From positions 1 through 46,391 of the forward strand of contig SVMZ01000024.1 of assembly GCA_015067185.1 (NCBI GenBank): a stretch of DNA of 46,391 nt, given 5' to 3'. This document shows, piece by piece, positions 16,720 to 25,297 of this stretch; within the stretch, counting starts at the first letter, position 1; each line of letters begins with the position of its first letter. The translations under genes and the position numbers were made by a program. Origin of the DNA: Oscillospiraceae bacterium. GTDB taxonomy: Bacteria > Bacillota > Clostridia > Oscillospirales > Ruminococcaceae. The notes under the pieces were generated by a model that made no database searches, was not told the DNA's origin, and saw nothing but the letters and a program-made list of their open reading frames with translations.

Positions 16720-17604
16720 TTATTCAACTCCATAAAACTTTATCATACTCAACGATTCGTTCAAAATAGATTCTGATATACCATTTTGTCTTAGCGCGGC
16801 TATGCATCTTTGAAAAACCACATTATTTGATTCCGCTAATTTGTTTCTCTGACAGGGTGTGAGTGCAAGCATTGCGTGTTCATCCATTGCGTTGGATGAA
16901 AATAGTTTCGTACCAGATGCATAGAGGCAAGGGACAAATCCGCAGATCGACACAGTTTTTTCAATATCCGGTTTTTGATCTGTAAGACCATACTTATAGT
17001 CATTGTGAGTATCAAGGTCTATAAACTGAAAGCCTTGGTCTATATCATAGAAAAAATTGCTTTTTCCACCACAATCAATTAGTATATCATGTTTCAAGAT
17101 ACAAATCATATCGTTTATAAATTTATCGAAGTGTTCTTGAGGAACATGGGAAATTTCTTGTGTTCTTAACAACAAATATTGTATTTTCTCAGCGTCACAC
17201 ATGTCGCTGTGAAGATAAATGTTTTCAGCTCGTGACTGTGCCCATACTTCAAACTTAGCTAAGACAGCATCATCAAACAGTTCGAGACCTTTCGCTCGTT
17301 TTTGAATAATAAATCCTGTTCCGTCTGCGCTGTTTGGATCATAGCAATATCCAAGTATGGGCACTACAGCAACTCCATGATGATACAAATCTAATAGTGT
17401 TTCGATTATCTCATCAAAGCAACTTAAATTATCATCACGAGTTGTCACATTTCTTAACTTCATCCGATTGGTTGACAGAACAGCGTAGTCACCAATTAGA
17501 TAAGCATGACGATCAATTCCGCGTTTAACCCACTTCGTTTTCTTTGCTTGATCAAGTAGCTGCCGTGCATGTAACGGATCAATATCGAAGTATTTCTCAT
17601 TCAT
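16720..17604 (-). CDS. Putative kinase-fold (aminoglycoside/choline kinase-like) protein
   Basis: A 294-residue protein. The segment LKHDILIDCGG-KSNFFYD followed by FQFIDLDTHNDY looks like the catalytic loop (H-D-I-L-x-D...N) and the metal-binding D-x-D of APH/protein-kinase-like folds; GTGFIIQKRAKG may be the hinge. A glycine-rich nucleotide loop is not obvious. The reading frame is visibly AT-richer than the flanking glycosidases and sits between 25-bp inverted repeats, both signs of transfer. An AGGAAAG site precedes the ATG. No clear promoter was seen, so read-through from the GH20-like gene upstream (66-bp gap) is likely. The substrate is unknown; kinase activity is inferred from motifs only. 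Confidence 0.6.
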   Translation of the reverse strand: MNEKYFDIDPLHARQLLDQAKKTKWVKRGIDRHAYLIGDYAVLSTNRMKLRNVTTRDDNLSCFDEIIETLLDLYHHGVAVVPILGYCYDPNSADGTGFIIQKRAKGLELFDDAVLAKFEVWAQSRAENIYLHSDMCDAEKIQYLLLRTQEISHVPQEHFDKFINDMICILKHDILIDCGGKSNFFYDIDQGFQFIDLDTHNDYKYGLTDQKPDIEKTVSICGFVPCLYASGTKLFSSNAMDEHAMLALTPCQRNKLAESNNVVFQRCIAALRQNGISESILNESLSMIKFYGVE

Positions 17605-17635
17605 AATTCTTCGCTTTCCTGTCTTATGGCTAATT

Positions 17636-17660
17636 CGCTATCGGCAGGCGTTCGTTTTAT
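17636..17660 (-). repeat. Right arm of 25-bp inverted repeat
   Basis: Reverse complement of 16501-16525 with one mismatch. On the plus strand this arm ends in TTCGTTTTAT, like the 3' half and U-tract of a terminator. It lies 9 bases beyond the GH20-like stop. Confidence 0.9.
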
Positions 17661-17669
17661 CGTTCATCC

Positions 17670-19304
17670 TTATTTTTCGGATTTCTTTTCGAGGGTATAC
17701 CGTGCACAGACAAGATAGTTTTCTGCTCTTGCTGCATCCCCCTTCAGATAGGTATTCGGCTTGTTCAGCGCTGCCATGATCTCTTCCAGTTTTTCGTTGC
17801 TGCAGGTAACACGCTCAACATAAGAGGGGATATCGTTCTCTGCAGGGGGAAGTACATCACCGATGGCTTCAAAAACATTGAGTCCTTCCGGTACCGAAGC
17901 ACCGAGAACAACTTTGGTCAGTTGTCGGCAATATTCCTCGGTATACTCAAGTTCTTCGTTATTCCAGAGTTTATCTCCCATCATAACAATTGCACTGGGA
18001 AGGAAACGCTCCATATATTCACAAAGCTTTTTGGAGGTATAGCCCCATACACACAGTTCACTGCCGAGAATCTGTTCTCTATACTGCTCTTCGCAGTCGG
18101 GCTGCCTGTCCCAGCGCCATTTTCTCAGGGTTTCGGAGTTCATAATAATAGGCTCTCCGGTAAAGGTATAGGTCTCCGGATAATAGGAGTTGATGATCTT
18201 GTAGCCCAGTGCTGCCTGTGCATTCATGGAGCAGCCCTCGTACGGTCCTCTGCTGGGGAAGGCGACACGCCAGAAGTGCATGATAATGTTATCGGGAAGC
18301 AGTGCACCGCGGGGACAATCCAGCTGATCGCTCCACATAATCATGGTGCGGCCGGCCTTTCTGACGATATCGTTGATGCGCTTTACAAAATAATAGTACT
18401 GCTCTTGACGGTCTTTCAGACCGTTTTCCTCTCTCAGCTTGCGGCACTTGGAGCAGTTATCCCAAAGACATTCCACGTTCAGATCCAGCATTTCAATCTC
18501 GTCGCCGCCCATATGGAAATAGGGTCCGGGGAAAACTTCAAGAATTTCATTGATCAGATTTTCGTATAGCTCATACAGCCTCGGCTCACCGGTACATACG
18601 GAATTTACTCTCATCCCCTCTGTACGAGGCGCATCACAGCGGAATTCTTCGAAAACCTCAAACAGTTTATCAGAATGTCCCGGCATATCAAACTCAGGGA
18701 TAACAGTAATGCCCAAAGCATCCGCAAAACGGCACAGTTCTCTCATCTGCTGCTTGGTGTAGGCTCCTTCAACCCAACAGTTCTTCGGAAGACTTTCCAG
18801 TTCCAAAGAAACACCGGCTCTGTCAAACAGATAAATCTGCGCACGATTCATTCGTGCCTTTGCCATCAGGACAAGATCGTCACAAAGTCCTTCAAAAGGC
18901 TTAACGGTACCGGCAACATCAAGCATTGCGCCTCTGTGCTTTGCTTTCGGTGCATCTTCAATGCAGGTTTCATATAACTTGAGCTGACCATCTTTGCAGC
19001 TGACCAAAACCGAAAACGTTGCCAACGCATTGCGAAGTCCCAGATATTCGGCACAATAAACCACAATACCGGTTTCTGCTATCTCCATGCGATATGCTTC
19101 TGCTGCATCAGCAAGTTTCTCATCATGCACAACCGTAATTAAGGCCGCGTCTGTCTTTTTTTCAACAGTACACTGCGGCAAAAAAGCTTCCAGCGCAATA
19201 CAGGCTTTATCTGCGTATTCTTCACAGACATTTATTGTAATATCTGTGCTTACATAAAATACTTTGTTCCCTTTTTCTTCTTTTTTTACGTTTGGAATAA
19301 TCAT
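17670..19304 (-). CDS. GH20-like beta-N-acetylhexosaminidase
   Basis: A 544-residue cytoplasmic protein. Residues 1-115 form the alpha/beta GH20b-type N-domain. The TIM barrel starts at HRGAMLDVAG (about 124-132), passes PEFDMPGHS (203-211), and has the catalytic Asp-Glu pair in HMGGDEIE (264-271), the hallmark of GH20. These enzymes cleave terminal beta-GlcNAc or beta-GalNAc by substrate-assisted catalysis. An oddity is that the usual Arg after MLDV(A/S) is replaced by Gly, so the subsite may differ from classical hexosaminidases. AAGGAG seven bases before ATG 19304 fixes the start. It has its own strong promoter. Confidence 0.87.
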   Translation of the reverse strand: MIIPNVKKEEKGNKVFYVSTDITINVCEEYADKACIALEAFLPQCTVEKKTDAALITVVHDEKLADAAEAYRMEIAETGIVVYCAEYLGLRNALATFSVLVSCKDGQLKLYETCIEDAPKAKHRGAMLDVAGTVKPFEGLCDDLVLMAKARMNRAQIYLFDRAGVSLELESLPKNCWVEGAYTKQQMRELCRFADALGITVIPEFDMPGHSDKLFEVFEEFRCDAPRTEGMRVNSVCTGEPRLYELYENLINEILEVFPGPYFHMGGDEIEMLDLNVECLWDNCSKCRKLREENGLKDRQEQYYYFVKRINDIVRKAGRTMIMWSDQLDCPRGALLPDNIIMHFWRVAFPSRGPYEGCSMNAQAALGYKIINSYYPETYTFTGEPIIMNSETLRKWRWDRQPDCEEQYREQILGSELCVWGYTSKKLCEYMERFLPSAIVMMGDKLWNNEELEYTEEYCRQLTKVVLGASVPEGLNVFEAIGDVLPPAENDIPSYVERVTCSNEKLEEIMAALNKPNTYLKGDAARAENYLVCARYTLEKKSEK

Positions 19305-19358
19305 GTAGGTTCTCCTTTTGATAATATATCGTTTAAATCCGATATAGACATTGTATCT

Positions 19359-19387
19359 ATTATAAACGAACATACACTTTCCGTCAA
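19359..19387 (-). promoter_or_regulatory. Promoter of the GH20-like gene
   Basis: TTGACG (19387-19382), 17 bases, TATAAT (19364-19359) on the minus strand, about 55 bp upstream of the ATG. Confidence 0.8.
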
Positions 19388-19413
19388 TCTTTTTCGCCGA
19401 TATCCGCATGTGT

Positions 19414-19457
19414 AAAACGCAGAATCCCTGCTTTGCGGTGCAAGGACCCTGCGTTTT
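19414..19457 (-). terminator. Terminator after the 733-residue putative glycosidase
   Basis: AAAACGCAG (19414-19422) pairs with CTGCGTTTT (19449-19457); the interior can pair further (CTTTGC/GCAAGG). It sits just beyond the stop at 19464. The plus strand has the longer T-run, so it may work in both directions. Confidence 0.65.
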
Positions 19458-19463
19458 TTTATT

Positions 19464-21665
19464 TTATTTATTTTCAGCAAGATAGGCCGTAATATCTTCA
19501 ATACGGGAATCTGCTACACTCTTGTATCGGAGAATTTCACTCTGACACATACCGGTCAAAGCCAGACAGGGACGTTCGCGTGAAATTTTTCCCAAAAAAG
19601 CACTGAACTCTTTCTGAAGAGCCAGCTCTTCCTCCAGAACTGCCAGATATTCTTTGCGCAAAGCGGGAATATCTGCCGGATCACCATCTCTCATGGCAGT
19701 CAGCAGAATAACAGCCTTAACAAGATGTGTCTTCTGGCGGCACATTATATAGGACATCTCTACGGGAACAAGATTAACCTTGGCATATTCCTTCATGGTG
19801 TGGCGTTCAATGCCTTCGAAACCACCTGCATAATAGCAGATACCGATATTTTCTTCCTCTGCCGCCATCTCCGCCAGTTCTCTTGCCGCTGCGGTGGCTT
19901 TTGCAAGCTGTGCGCTCATAGCTTCAAAACGGTCGGCACATTCCTTGCTGGCATAGCGGCGATAATCTTCGGCAAGCCACGGCTCTACATTGGTGAGGGT
20001 CTCGAAGAAGTGTTCCTCAAAAAGATCCAGAACCTGCGGCAGCAGCAGCGGTAACTCACAGGAACCCTCGTTACAGGAGAACAACCCCATTCTCAGCATA
20101 AACTGACTTCCTCTGAGCGGATTGAGTTCAAAGTTTTCCCAACACTCATAGGCATCGCGGGTATATTTCCAAACCTCAACCGCTTTGTCTGCCGCTTTGC
20201 CAAACTGCCGTTCAGCCAGATAGGCTGTCCACTCATCCACATTGGTATCCGGAGCTGTTTGGAACTGTCTCATAGTGATAGCATTGAGCTGATTTAATGC
20301 CGGTGTGGAACCGGTCACCTCCAGCAGATTTTTTACACCCCAACGTTTGAAGGTCTTGATGGAATCCGCCACAATGAACGGATTGGGGAAGCCGGTCTGA
20401 ATGGCTTCCAGTTTATTGTAGGCATAGTAGATGTAAGCAGGCGCATTGAATTTTTCAGCAGCTTCCAACGTATCCGCCACAGTGCGGCAAGGCTGATCCT
20501 TCACCGCAATATACAGGTCATGATCGCCTCCCATGGCACCGGTAGAGAAGTGGTCACAGCCTTTGGTAGCTGCATACATCTTGGGAATGGCATCGCCATG
20601 GAAATGAACTGCCCCCCAGAAGTTGAAGGTAAAGGTCGGATCTTCCTCATGAGCTGCTTCTGCCAGAATGGTAGCAAGCTTGGCCTGTGTCTCCCAGGGA
20701 TTGTGCTTGGAAGGATCGGAATCTACCAGATTTTCAGCACAGCGCGGACAGAGTTCCGGTGTGCAAAGCCAGGAGGAACCATCCAGATTGTAGAAGAAGA
20801 ATCCGCGGACATGGGGATATTCACGGACAAATTTGCGTGTCAAATTACGATAGTACTCCTGAACGATAGGACTGTTGACACACAGCGTGGTGTCGAGATG
20901 GTTCTCATCTCCACCCCAGGGACGGCGCACTTTGCCAAGTGCTTCAGGAGGATACTGATCCAGCGGAGCAAAAATTGCAGGCAGTGCAGGCTCCCACAGC
21001 ATCATGATGAAATCAATGCCGTATTTAGCCAACATTTCGGAAGAGCTTTTCAGGGTGTTAATGGCTTCAAAAGAGGGTTCTCGCTGAAATGTGAAGATAT
21101 CACTGTGCACAAAATCCTCCAAATTATTTCCGAAGGGAGAACCGTCGAAACAGGCGCAGAACTGATTGACACGAAGACGGGAAAGATACTCTGCTTTTTT
21201 GGCATCGATTACGTCGTTGCCAAAATTGAAGGTACCGCCGTTGTGATAGTGTCCCAGCGCATCGGAACGTTTACGGAAATAAGGCACAACAAAGGTATCC
21301 GGGCTTCCATTCATACCGGCGGTAATCCACTCTTCCAAAGCATACACACCATGCAGCACCGCACGCGGATTGGCACCGGCAATAACAATATCCTCTCCAA
21401 CGGTTTTGATCTCGTAGCCATCGTCCTTTTCCGAAACTTCTGCAATTTTCAGAGTATCGTTTTTACACAGCCCTTCAATGATTTCGGAATTGCAGGCGCG
21501 GCCAATAATCAACTTTTTACTGCCTACGCTTTTATATCCGCCAAAAAACTTTCTCACTTCCTCAACGGCTGTTTTTTCCACCAGCTCCATTTCCTGCGGA
21601 AAAACAATTTCACCGATATCTGCGCAGAATGTTCTTATGTAGTTCATTTCCTTTGTTGTGTACAT
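19464..21665 (-). CDS. Putative glycoside hydrolase, unrecognised family (copy A)
   Basis: A 733-residue protein. Residues 1-130 resemble the N-terminal domain found before GH20/GH67 barrels (IVIAGANPRAVLHGVYALEEW). The middle reads as a TIM barrel with strand-end segments FCACFDGSPFG, FIMMLWEPALP, GFFFYNLDGSSW, FTFNFWG, GAMGGDHD, AYIYYAYNKLEA and NLLEVTGSTPA. CTPELCPRC may bind metal. The last ~200 residues look helical. There is no signal peptide. It is closely related to the gene at 22960-25167 (copy B), by eye about two-thirds to three-quarters identical. GGAGG before ATG 21665 sets the start. It follows GH172 by 45 bases, so the two share a transcript. A glycosidase role comes from fold and context, not from a named family. 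Confidence 0.7.
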   Translation of the reverse strand: MYTTKEMNYIRTFCADIGEIVFPQEMELVEKTAVEEVRKFFGGYKSVGSKKLIIGRACNSEIIEGLCKNDTLKIAEVSEKDDGYEIKTVGEDIVIAGANPRAVLHGVYALEEWITAGMNGSPDTFVVPYFRKRSDALGHYHNGGTFNFGNDVIDAKKAEYLSRLRVNQFCACFDGSPFGNNLEDFVHSDIFTFQREPSFEAINTLKSSSEMLAKYGIDFIMMLWEPALPAIFAPLDQYPPEALGKVRRPWGGDENHLDTTLCVNSPIVQEYYRNLTRKFVREYPHVRGFFFYNLDGSSWLCTPELCPRCAENLVDSDPSKHNPWETQAKLATILAEAAHEEDPTFTFNFWGAVHFHGDAIPKMYAATKGCDHFSTGAMGGDHDLYIAVKDQPCRTVADTLEAAEKFNAPAYIYYAYNKLEAIQTGFPNPFIVADSIKTFKRWGVKNLLEVTGSTPALNQLNAITMRQFQTAPDTNVDEWTAYLAERQFGKAADKAVEVWKYTRDAYECWENFELNPLRGSQFMLRMGLFSCNEGSCELPLLLPQVLDLFEEHFFETLTNVEPWLAEDYRRYASKECADRFEAMSAQLAKATAAARELAEMAAEEENIGICYYAGGFEGIERHTMKEYAKVNLVPVEMSYIMCRQKTHLVKAVILLTAMRDGDPADIPALRKEYLAVLEEELALQKEFSAFLGKISRERPCLALTGMCQSEILRYKSVADSRIEDITAYLAENK

Positions 21666-21710
21666 CGAAGCACCTCCAACATTCAAAAATATTGATATTC
21701 ATATATGATT

Positions 21711-22820
21711 TTAACAATGTGTGGGTCTGTCAAGATAGAAATATGCAATTGCAGAAAGATAATCCTCACGTTCAAATCCGACGAAAAAGAGTTCCGGATC
21801 GTAGAGGTCATAATCCGCATCGTACATCGGTTTGCTGAGATCGACATCTGTTATCGCATATGCCTTTTCCATCACAGCACCGCGTTCAAATGTCTTTCGG
21901 GCAGATTCTGCGTTTGCCGATCCAATCTGCTGGAGAGTCACGCGGCAGTCCTCATGGAACCAGACGGGATCAGTGATATGGAAACGATAGAAGGCGGTTT
22001 TGTCCCGATTCTGTTCGTCCTGTTTCATCAGGGTACAGCCGGCCTGGAGATCATAGAACTCCCCTTGCCCCCATGAAGTCATAATATAGTCCTCGGTACC
22101 CGTTCCGGCAAGAGTGGGGTATTCATCATCACCGTCGATATAAACTTTGATCTCTCCTTCACCGAACCAGGTACCCTCATAGTTTTCACCTGCGTACATC
22201 TGAACGTTGCATCCAAGAAAACGTCCGCAGCCTTCTACTTTAGGCAGCACCTCAAAATCCTGGCGCATAACGGTTTTGCGCTCCGGGGAGAAGATGGTGT
22301 GGAAATAAAGCATGTCTTCGGGAAGTGTCTCGCCGAAGGTGGCTTCAATCAAATAATAGAACTGTTCAATATTCTCATCGCTGTCATTTATAACTACGAT
22401 CTCTGCACTCTTTTTGAAAGGCATAGGGATCATGCAGTTGAAGGAGTGCCCTTCCGGATTGGTAAAAAGAACACTCTTGAAGGGCTTTTGCTCTGCATCA
22501 ATGGCATGGCAGAAAAAATCACCGACAGGTGCATTGACAGCAGGCTCTTCGGCACCGTCCCAATACATCTCAAAGCGAAGCTTTCTCAGGCGCTCCACCT
22601 CATTAAATCGATACACACCAATCCAAAAATAGCGAACAACACCGGGACCATCTGTCTTTAAAAGTGTAACTCTCTCGCCGGGCGCTATAGCACGGCAGGC
22701 AGCACCTTTTCTTCCGTTGCGAGCAGTAGCGGCAGCGCCTTTTGCACCGGTGGGATTTTCAAAGGAAAACCAGCGGGTATATCGCCCACGGGGATTTTCA
22801 TAAAGAGATGATAAATTCAT
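21711..22820 (-). CDS. GH172 (DUF2961) glycoside hydrolase
   Basis: A 369-residue double jelly-roll type protein of the DUF2961 family, now GH172, whose characterised members act on alpha-fructofuranosyl or alpha-D-arabinofuranosyl linkages. The N-terminus SSLYENPRGRYTRWFSFENP and LLKTDGPGVVRYFWIGV are typical. Likely catalytic glutamates are Glu221 in WFGEGEIKVYIDGD and Glu243 in GTGTEDY (residues 239-245). AAAGGAG precedes ATG 22820. No signal peptide is present. It lies between the two paralogous putative glycosidases and has its own promoter. Substrate within GH172 cannot be assigned. Confidence 0.87.
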   Translation of the reverse strand: MNLSSLYENPRGRYTRWFSFENPTGAKGAAATARNGRKGAACRAIAPGERVTLLKTDGPGVVRYFWIGVYRFNEVERLRKLRFEMYWDGAEEPAVNAPVGDFFCHAIDAEQKPFKSVLFTNPEGHSFNCMIPMPFKKSAEIVVINDSDENIEQFYYLIEATFGETLPEDMLYFHTIFSPERKTVMRQDFEVLPKVEGCGRFLGCNVQMYAGENYEGTWFGEGEIKVYIDGDDEYPTLAGTGTEDYIMTSWGQGEFYDLQAGCTLMKQDEQNRDKTAFYRFHITDPVWFHEDCRVTLQQIGSANAESARKTFERGAVMEKAYAITDVDLSKPMYDADYDLYDPELFFVGFEREDYLSAIAYFYLDRPTHC

Positions 22821-22856
22821 GCTATTTTCTCCTTTATATTCTCCTTTATTCCCTTC

Positions 22857-22885
22857 ATTTTATAATATTGCAAACCCGCTGTCAA
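22857..22885 (-). promoter_or_regulatory. Promoter of the GH172-copy A pair
   Basis: TTGACA (22885-22880), 17 bases, TAAAAT (22862-22857) on the minus strand, directly after the terminator of copy B. Confidence 0.72.
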
Positions 22886-22908
22886 GTGAATATTTTCATA
22901 TTAAAATA

Positions 22909-22953
22909 AGGATACCGTGGTGCCGCAGCAAAACCACTACATCACGGTATCCT
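22909..22953 (-). terminator. Terminator after copy B
   Basis: 11-bp perfect arms AGGATACCGTG (22909-22919) and CACGGTATCCT (22943-22953), followed on the minus strand by TATTTTAATAT. It starts 6 bases after the copy B stop. Confidence 0.78.
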
Positions 22954-22959
22954 CATTTT

Positions 22960-25167
22960 TCAGGCGTTTTCTGCCAGATAAGCTGTGATCTTCTCCATGT
23001 TTTCTTCGGTAAAATCGATATACCGAACAAGTTCACACTCGCACATGCCGGTCAATGCCAGACAAGGACGCTCGTTAAGCAGCTCAGAAAACAGTGTTCT
23101 CAACGCCTTCTGTGTTGCCAGTTCTTCTTTCAAAAGGGCGATGTATTCTTTCTTCAGCGCGGGAACATTGGCAGGATCGCCATCTCTTATTTCCGTAAGC
23201 AGCCTTACCACTTTAATCAAACGGGTCTTATGCTGGCACATAAGATGAGCAACTTTTATAGGAACCAGGTTTACTTTCGCATATTCCTTTCTCTTATGAC
23301 GCTCTATGCCTTCAAAACTGCCATTGTAATAGCAAATTTCCACATATTCCTCGTTAGATGCCAACGCTTCCAGTTCTTCTGCCAATGCAACGGCTTTTTT
23401 CAAAGTATCTCTCATTGCAGTGAAGCGTGCCACGCAGTCATCGCTGGCATAACGGTGATATTCTTCGAACATCCAAGGCTCTGTATTTGTGAGGATATTA
23501 TAGAAGAAATCTTCATAAATATCCAATACGGAAGGTGTCAGCGCCGGCAGCATCCAGCCTACTGCATTATATGTAGGGAATAATCCCATGCGCAGGAGGA
23601 ACTGGCTTCCTCTGAGCGGATTCAGTTTAAAATTCTTCCAGCACTCATAGGCATCACGGGTGGTCTTCCACACTTCAACAGCCTTTGCTGCGGCCTTACT
23701 GCCAAACTGTTTTTCAGCAAGATAGGCGACCCACTCATTCACATCGGTATCGGGGGCAGTCTGGAACTGCTTCATGGTAATGGCATTAATCTGATTCAGC
23801 GCCGGTGTGGAACCGGTAACTTCCATCAGATATTTTACGCCCCACCGTTTGAAGGTCTGGATGGAATCAGCCACGATAAACGGGTTGGGAAAACCGGTTT
23901 GGATGGCTTCCAGTTTGTTATAGGCATAGTAAACATAGGTGGGAGCATTGATTTTTTCGGACATCTCAAAGGTATCTTTTACCACCTGTATTGGCTCATC
24001 CTTCATAGAGATGTAAATATCATGGTCTCCTCCCATTGCGCCTGTTGTCAGGAAATCCAACCCTTTTGCATTCTCTATCATACGCGGAACAACTTCATGG
24101 GGAATATTGGTTGCTGCCCAGAAATTAAGTTTGAAATCAGGGTTCACTTCATGGGCAGCTTCAGCAAGAATGGTAACCATCTTGGACTGTGTTTCCCACG
24201 GGTTAAATACCGATGGATCCGAATCAACCAGATTCTCAGCACAGCGCGGACAAAGTTCCGGTGTACAAATCCAAGCGGAACCATCCAGATTGTAGAAGAA
24301 AAATCCCTTTACATCAGGATATTCTTTTATAAATTTCTGTGTAATATTGCGATAATGTTCCTGAACAAGGGGACTGTTGACACACAGTGTGGTATCGAGA
24401 TTGTTTTCATCTCCGCCCCAGGGACGGCGCACTCTACCCAGCGCTTCAGGAGGATACTGATCCAACGGTGCAAATAATTCAGGCATTGCCGGCTCCCAGA
24501 TCATCATAATAAAATCAATACCGTATTTAGCCAGCATCTGGGATGCATATTTCAATGTATGCACAGCTTCAAAGGAAGGCTCACGTTGGAAGGGAAAAAC
24601 ATCACTGTGAACAAATTCACTCAGATTGTTGCCGAACGGAGATCCGTCAAAGCAGGCGCAGAACTGATTAATGCGAAGTCTGGAAAGATACTCTGCCTTT
24701 TTAGCATCAATTGTATCATTGCCAAAGTTAAAGGTACCGCCGTTGTGGTAGTGGCCCAGTGCGTCGGAACGCTTACGGAAATGAGGAACTACAAAAGTAT
24801 CCGGCTTACCGTTCATACCCGCCAGAATCCACTCTTCCAGCGCATATATGCCATGAAGCACGGCACGGGGATTGGCACCCGCAATGACGATATCTTCTCC
24901 AATGGTTTTGATCTCATAACCATCATCCAGCTCCGAAACCTCACCAATTTTCAGTTCTCCGCTTTTGCACAGACCTTCAATCACTTCGGAATTACAGGCA
25001 CGGCCAATGATCAGCTTTTTACTTCCCTCTGTCTGATACCCTCTGAAGAGTTTCTCCAGCACTTCCATAGCAGTTTTTTCCACTTTATCCGGATTCTTCG
25101 GAAAAATTATCTCACCGAGTTCAGCATAAAAAGACTTGATATACTTTCTTTCCTGCGATGTGTACAC
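22960..25167 (-). CDS. Putative glycoside hydrolase, unrecognised family (copy B)
   Basis: A 735-residue paralogue of the protein at 19464-21665, with the same N-domain (IVIAGANPRAVLHGIYALEEW), barrel and CTPELCPRC segments and the same ending (ITAYLAEN). Differences cluster in the C-terminal helical part and in barrel loops (NFWAATNIPHEVV against NFWGAVHFHGDAI in copy A), so the two may differ in specificity. The start is a GTG at 25167 with GGGGG eight bases ahead, aligned with the ATG of copy A; an in-frame ATG at 25218 would add 17 residues without a site. It follows the permease genes by 130 bp. There is no signal peptide. Confidence 0.7.
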   Translation of the reverse strand: MYTSQERKYIKSFYAELGEIIFPKNPDKVEKTAMEVLEKLFRGYQTEGSKKLIIGRACNSEVIEGLCKSGELKIGEVSELDDGYEIKTIGEDIVIAGANPRAVLHGIYALEEWILAGMNGKPDTFVVPHFRKRSDALGHYHNGGTFNFGNDTIDAKKAEYLSRLRINQFCACFDGSPFGNNLSEFVHSDVFPFQREPSFEAVHTLKYASQMLAKYGIDFIMMIWEPAMPELFAPLDQYPPEALGRVRRPWGGDENNLDTTLCVNSPLVQEHYRNITQKFIKEYPDVKGFFFYNLDGSAWICTPELCPRCAENLVDSDPSVFNPWETQSKMVTILAEAAHEVNPDFKLNFWAATNIPHEVVPRMIENAKGLDFLTTGAMGGDHDIYISMKDEPIQVVKDTFEMSEKINAPTYVYYAYNKLEAIQTGFPNPFIVADSIQTFKRWGVKYLMEVTGSTPALNQINAITMKQFQTAPDTDVNEWVAYLAEKQFGSKAAAKAVEVWKTTRDAYECWKNFKLNPLRGSQFLLRMGLFPTYNAVGWMLPALTPSVLDIYEDFFYNILTNTEPWMFEEYHRYASDDCVARFTAMRDTLKKAVALAEELEALASNEEYVEICYYNGSFEGIERHKRKEYAKVNLVPIKVAHLMCQHKTRLIKVVRLLTEIRDGDPANVPALKKEYIALLKEELATQKALRTLFSELLNERPCLALTGMCECELVRYIDFTEENMEKITAYLAENA

Positions 25168-25213
25168 TAAGATTCCCCCAGTATTTTTTAAATTCTGCTT
25201 TGTAATAACATTT

Positions 25214-25249
25214 TGCACGCGATAACTCCAGTAGGGAATCCCGCGTGCA
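25214..25249 (-). terminator. Hairpin between permease and copy B, possible partial terminator
   Basis: TGCACGCG (25214-25221) pairs with CGCGTGCA (25242-25249); the minus strand continues as AAATGTTATTA, a weak U-tract. It could lower read-through from the transporter into the glycosidase. Confidence 0.45.
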
Positions 25250-25297
25250 TTTTATATTTGGTTTCAATATGTTATATTTTTTCTTTGCTGCAAACAA

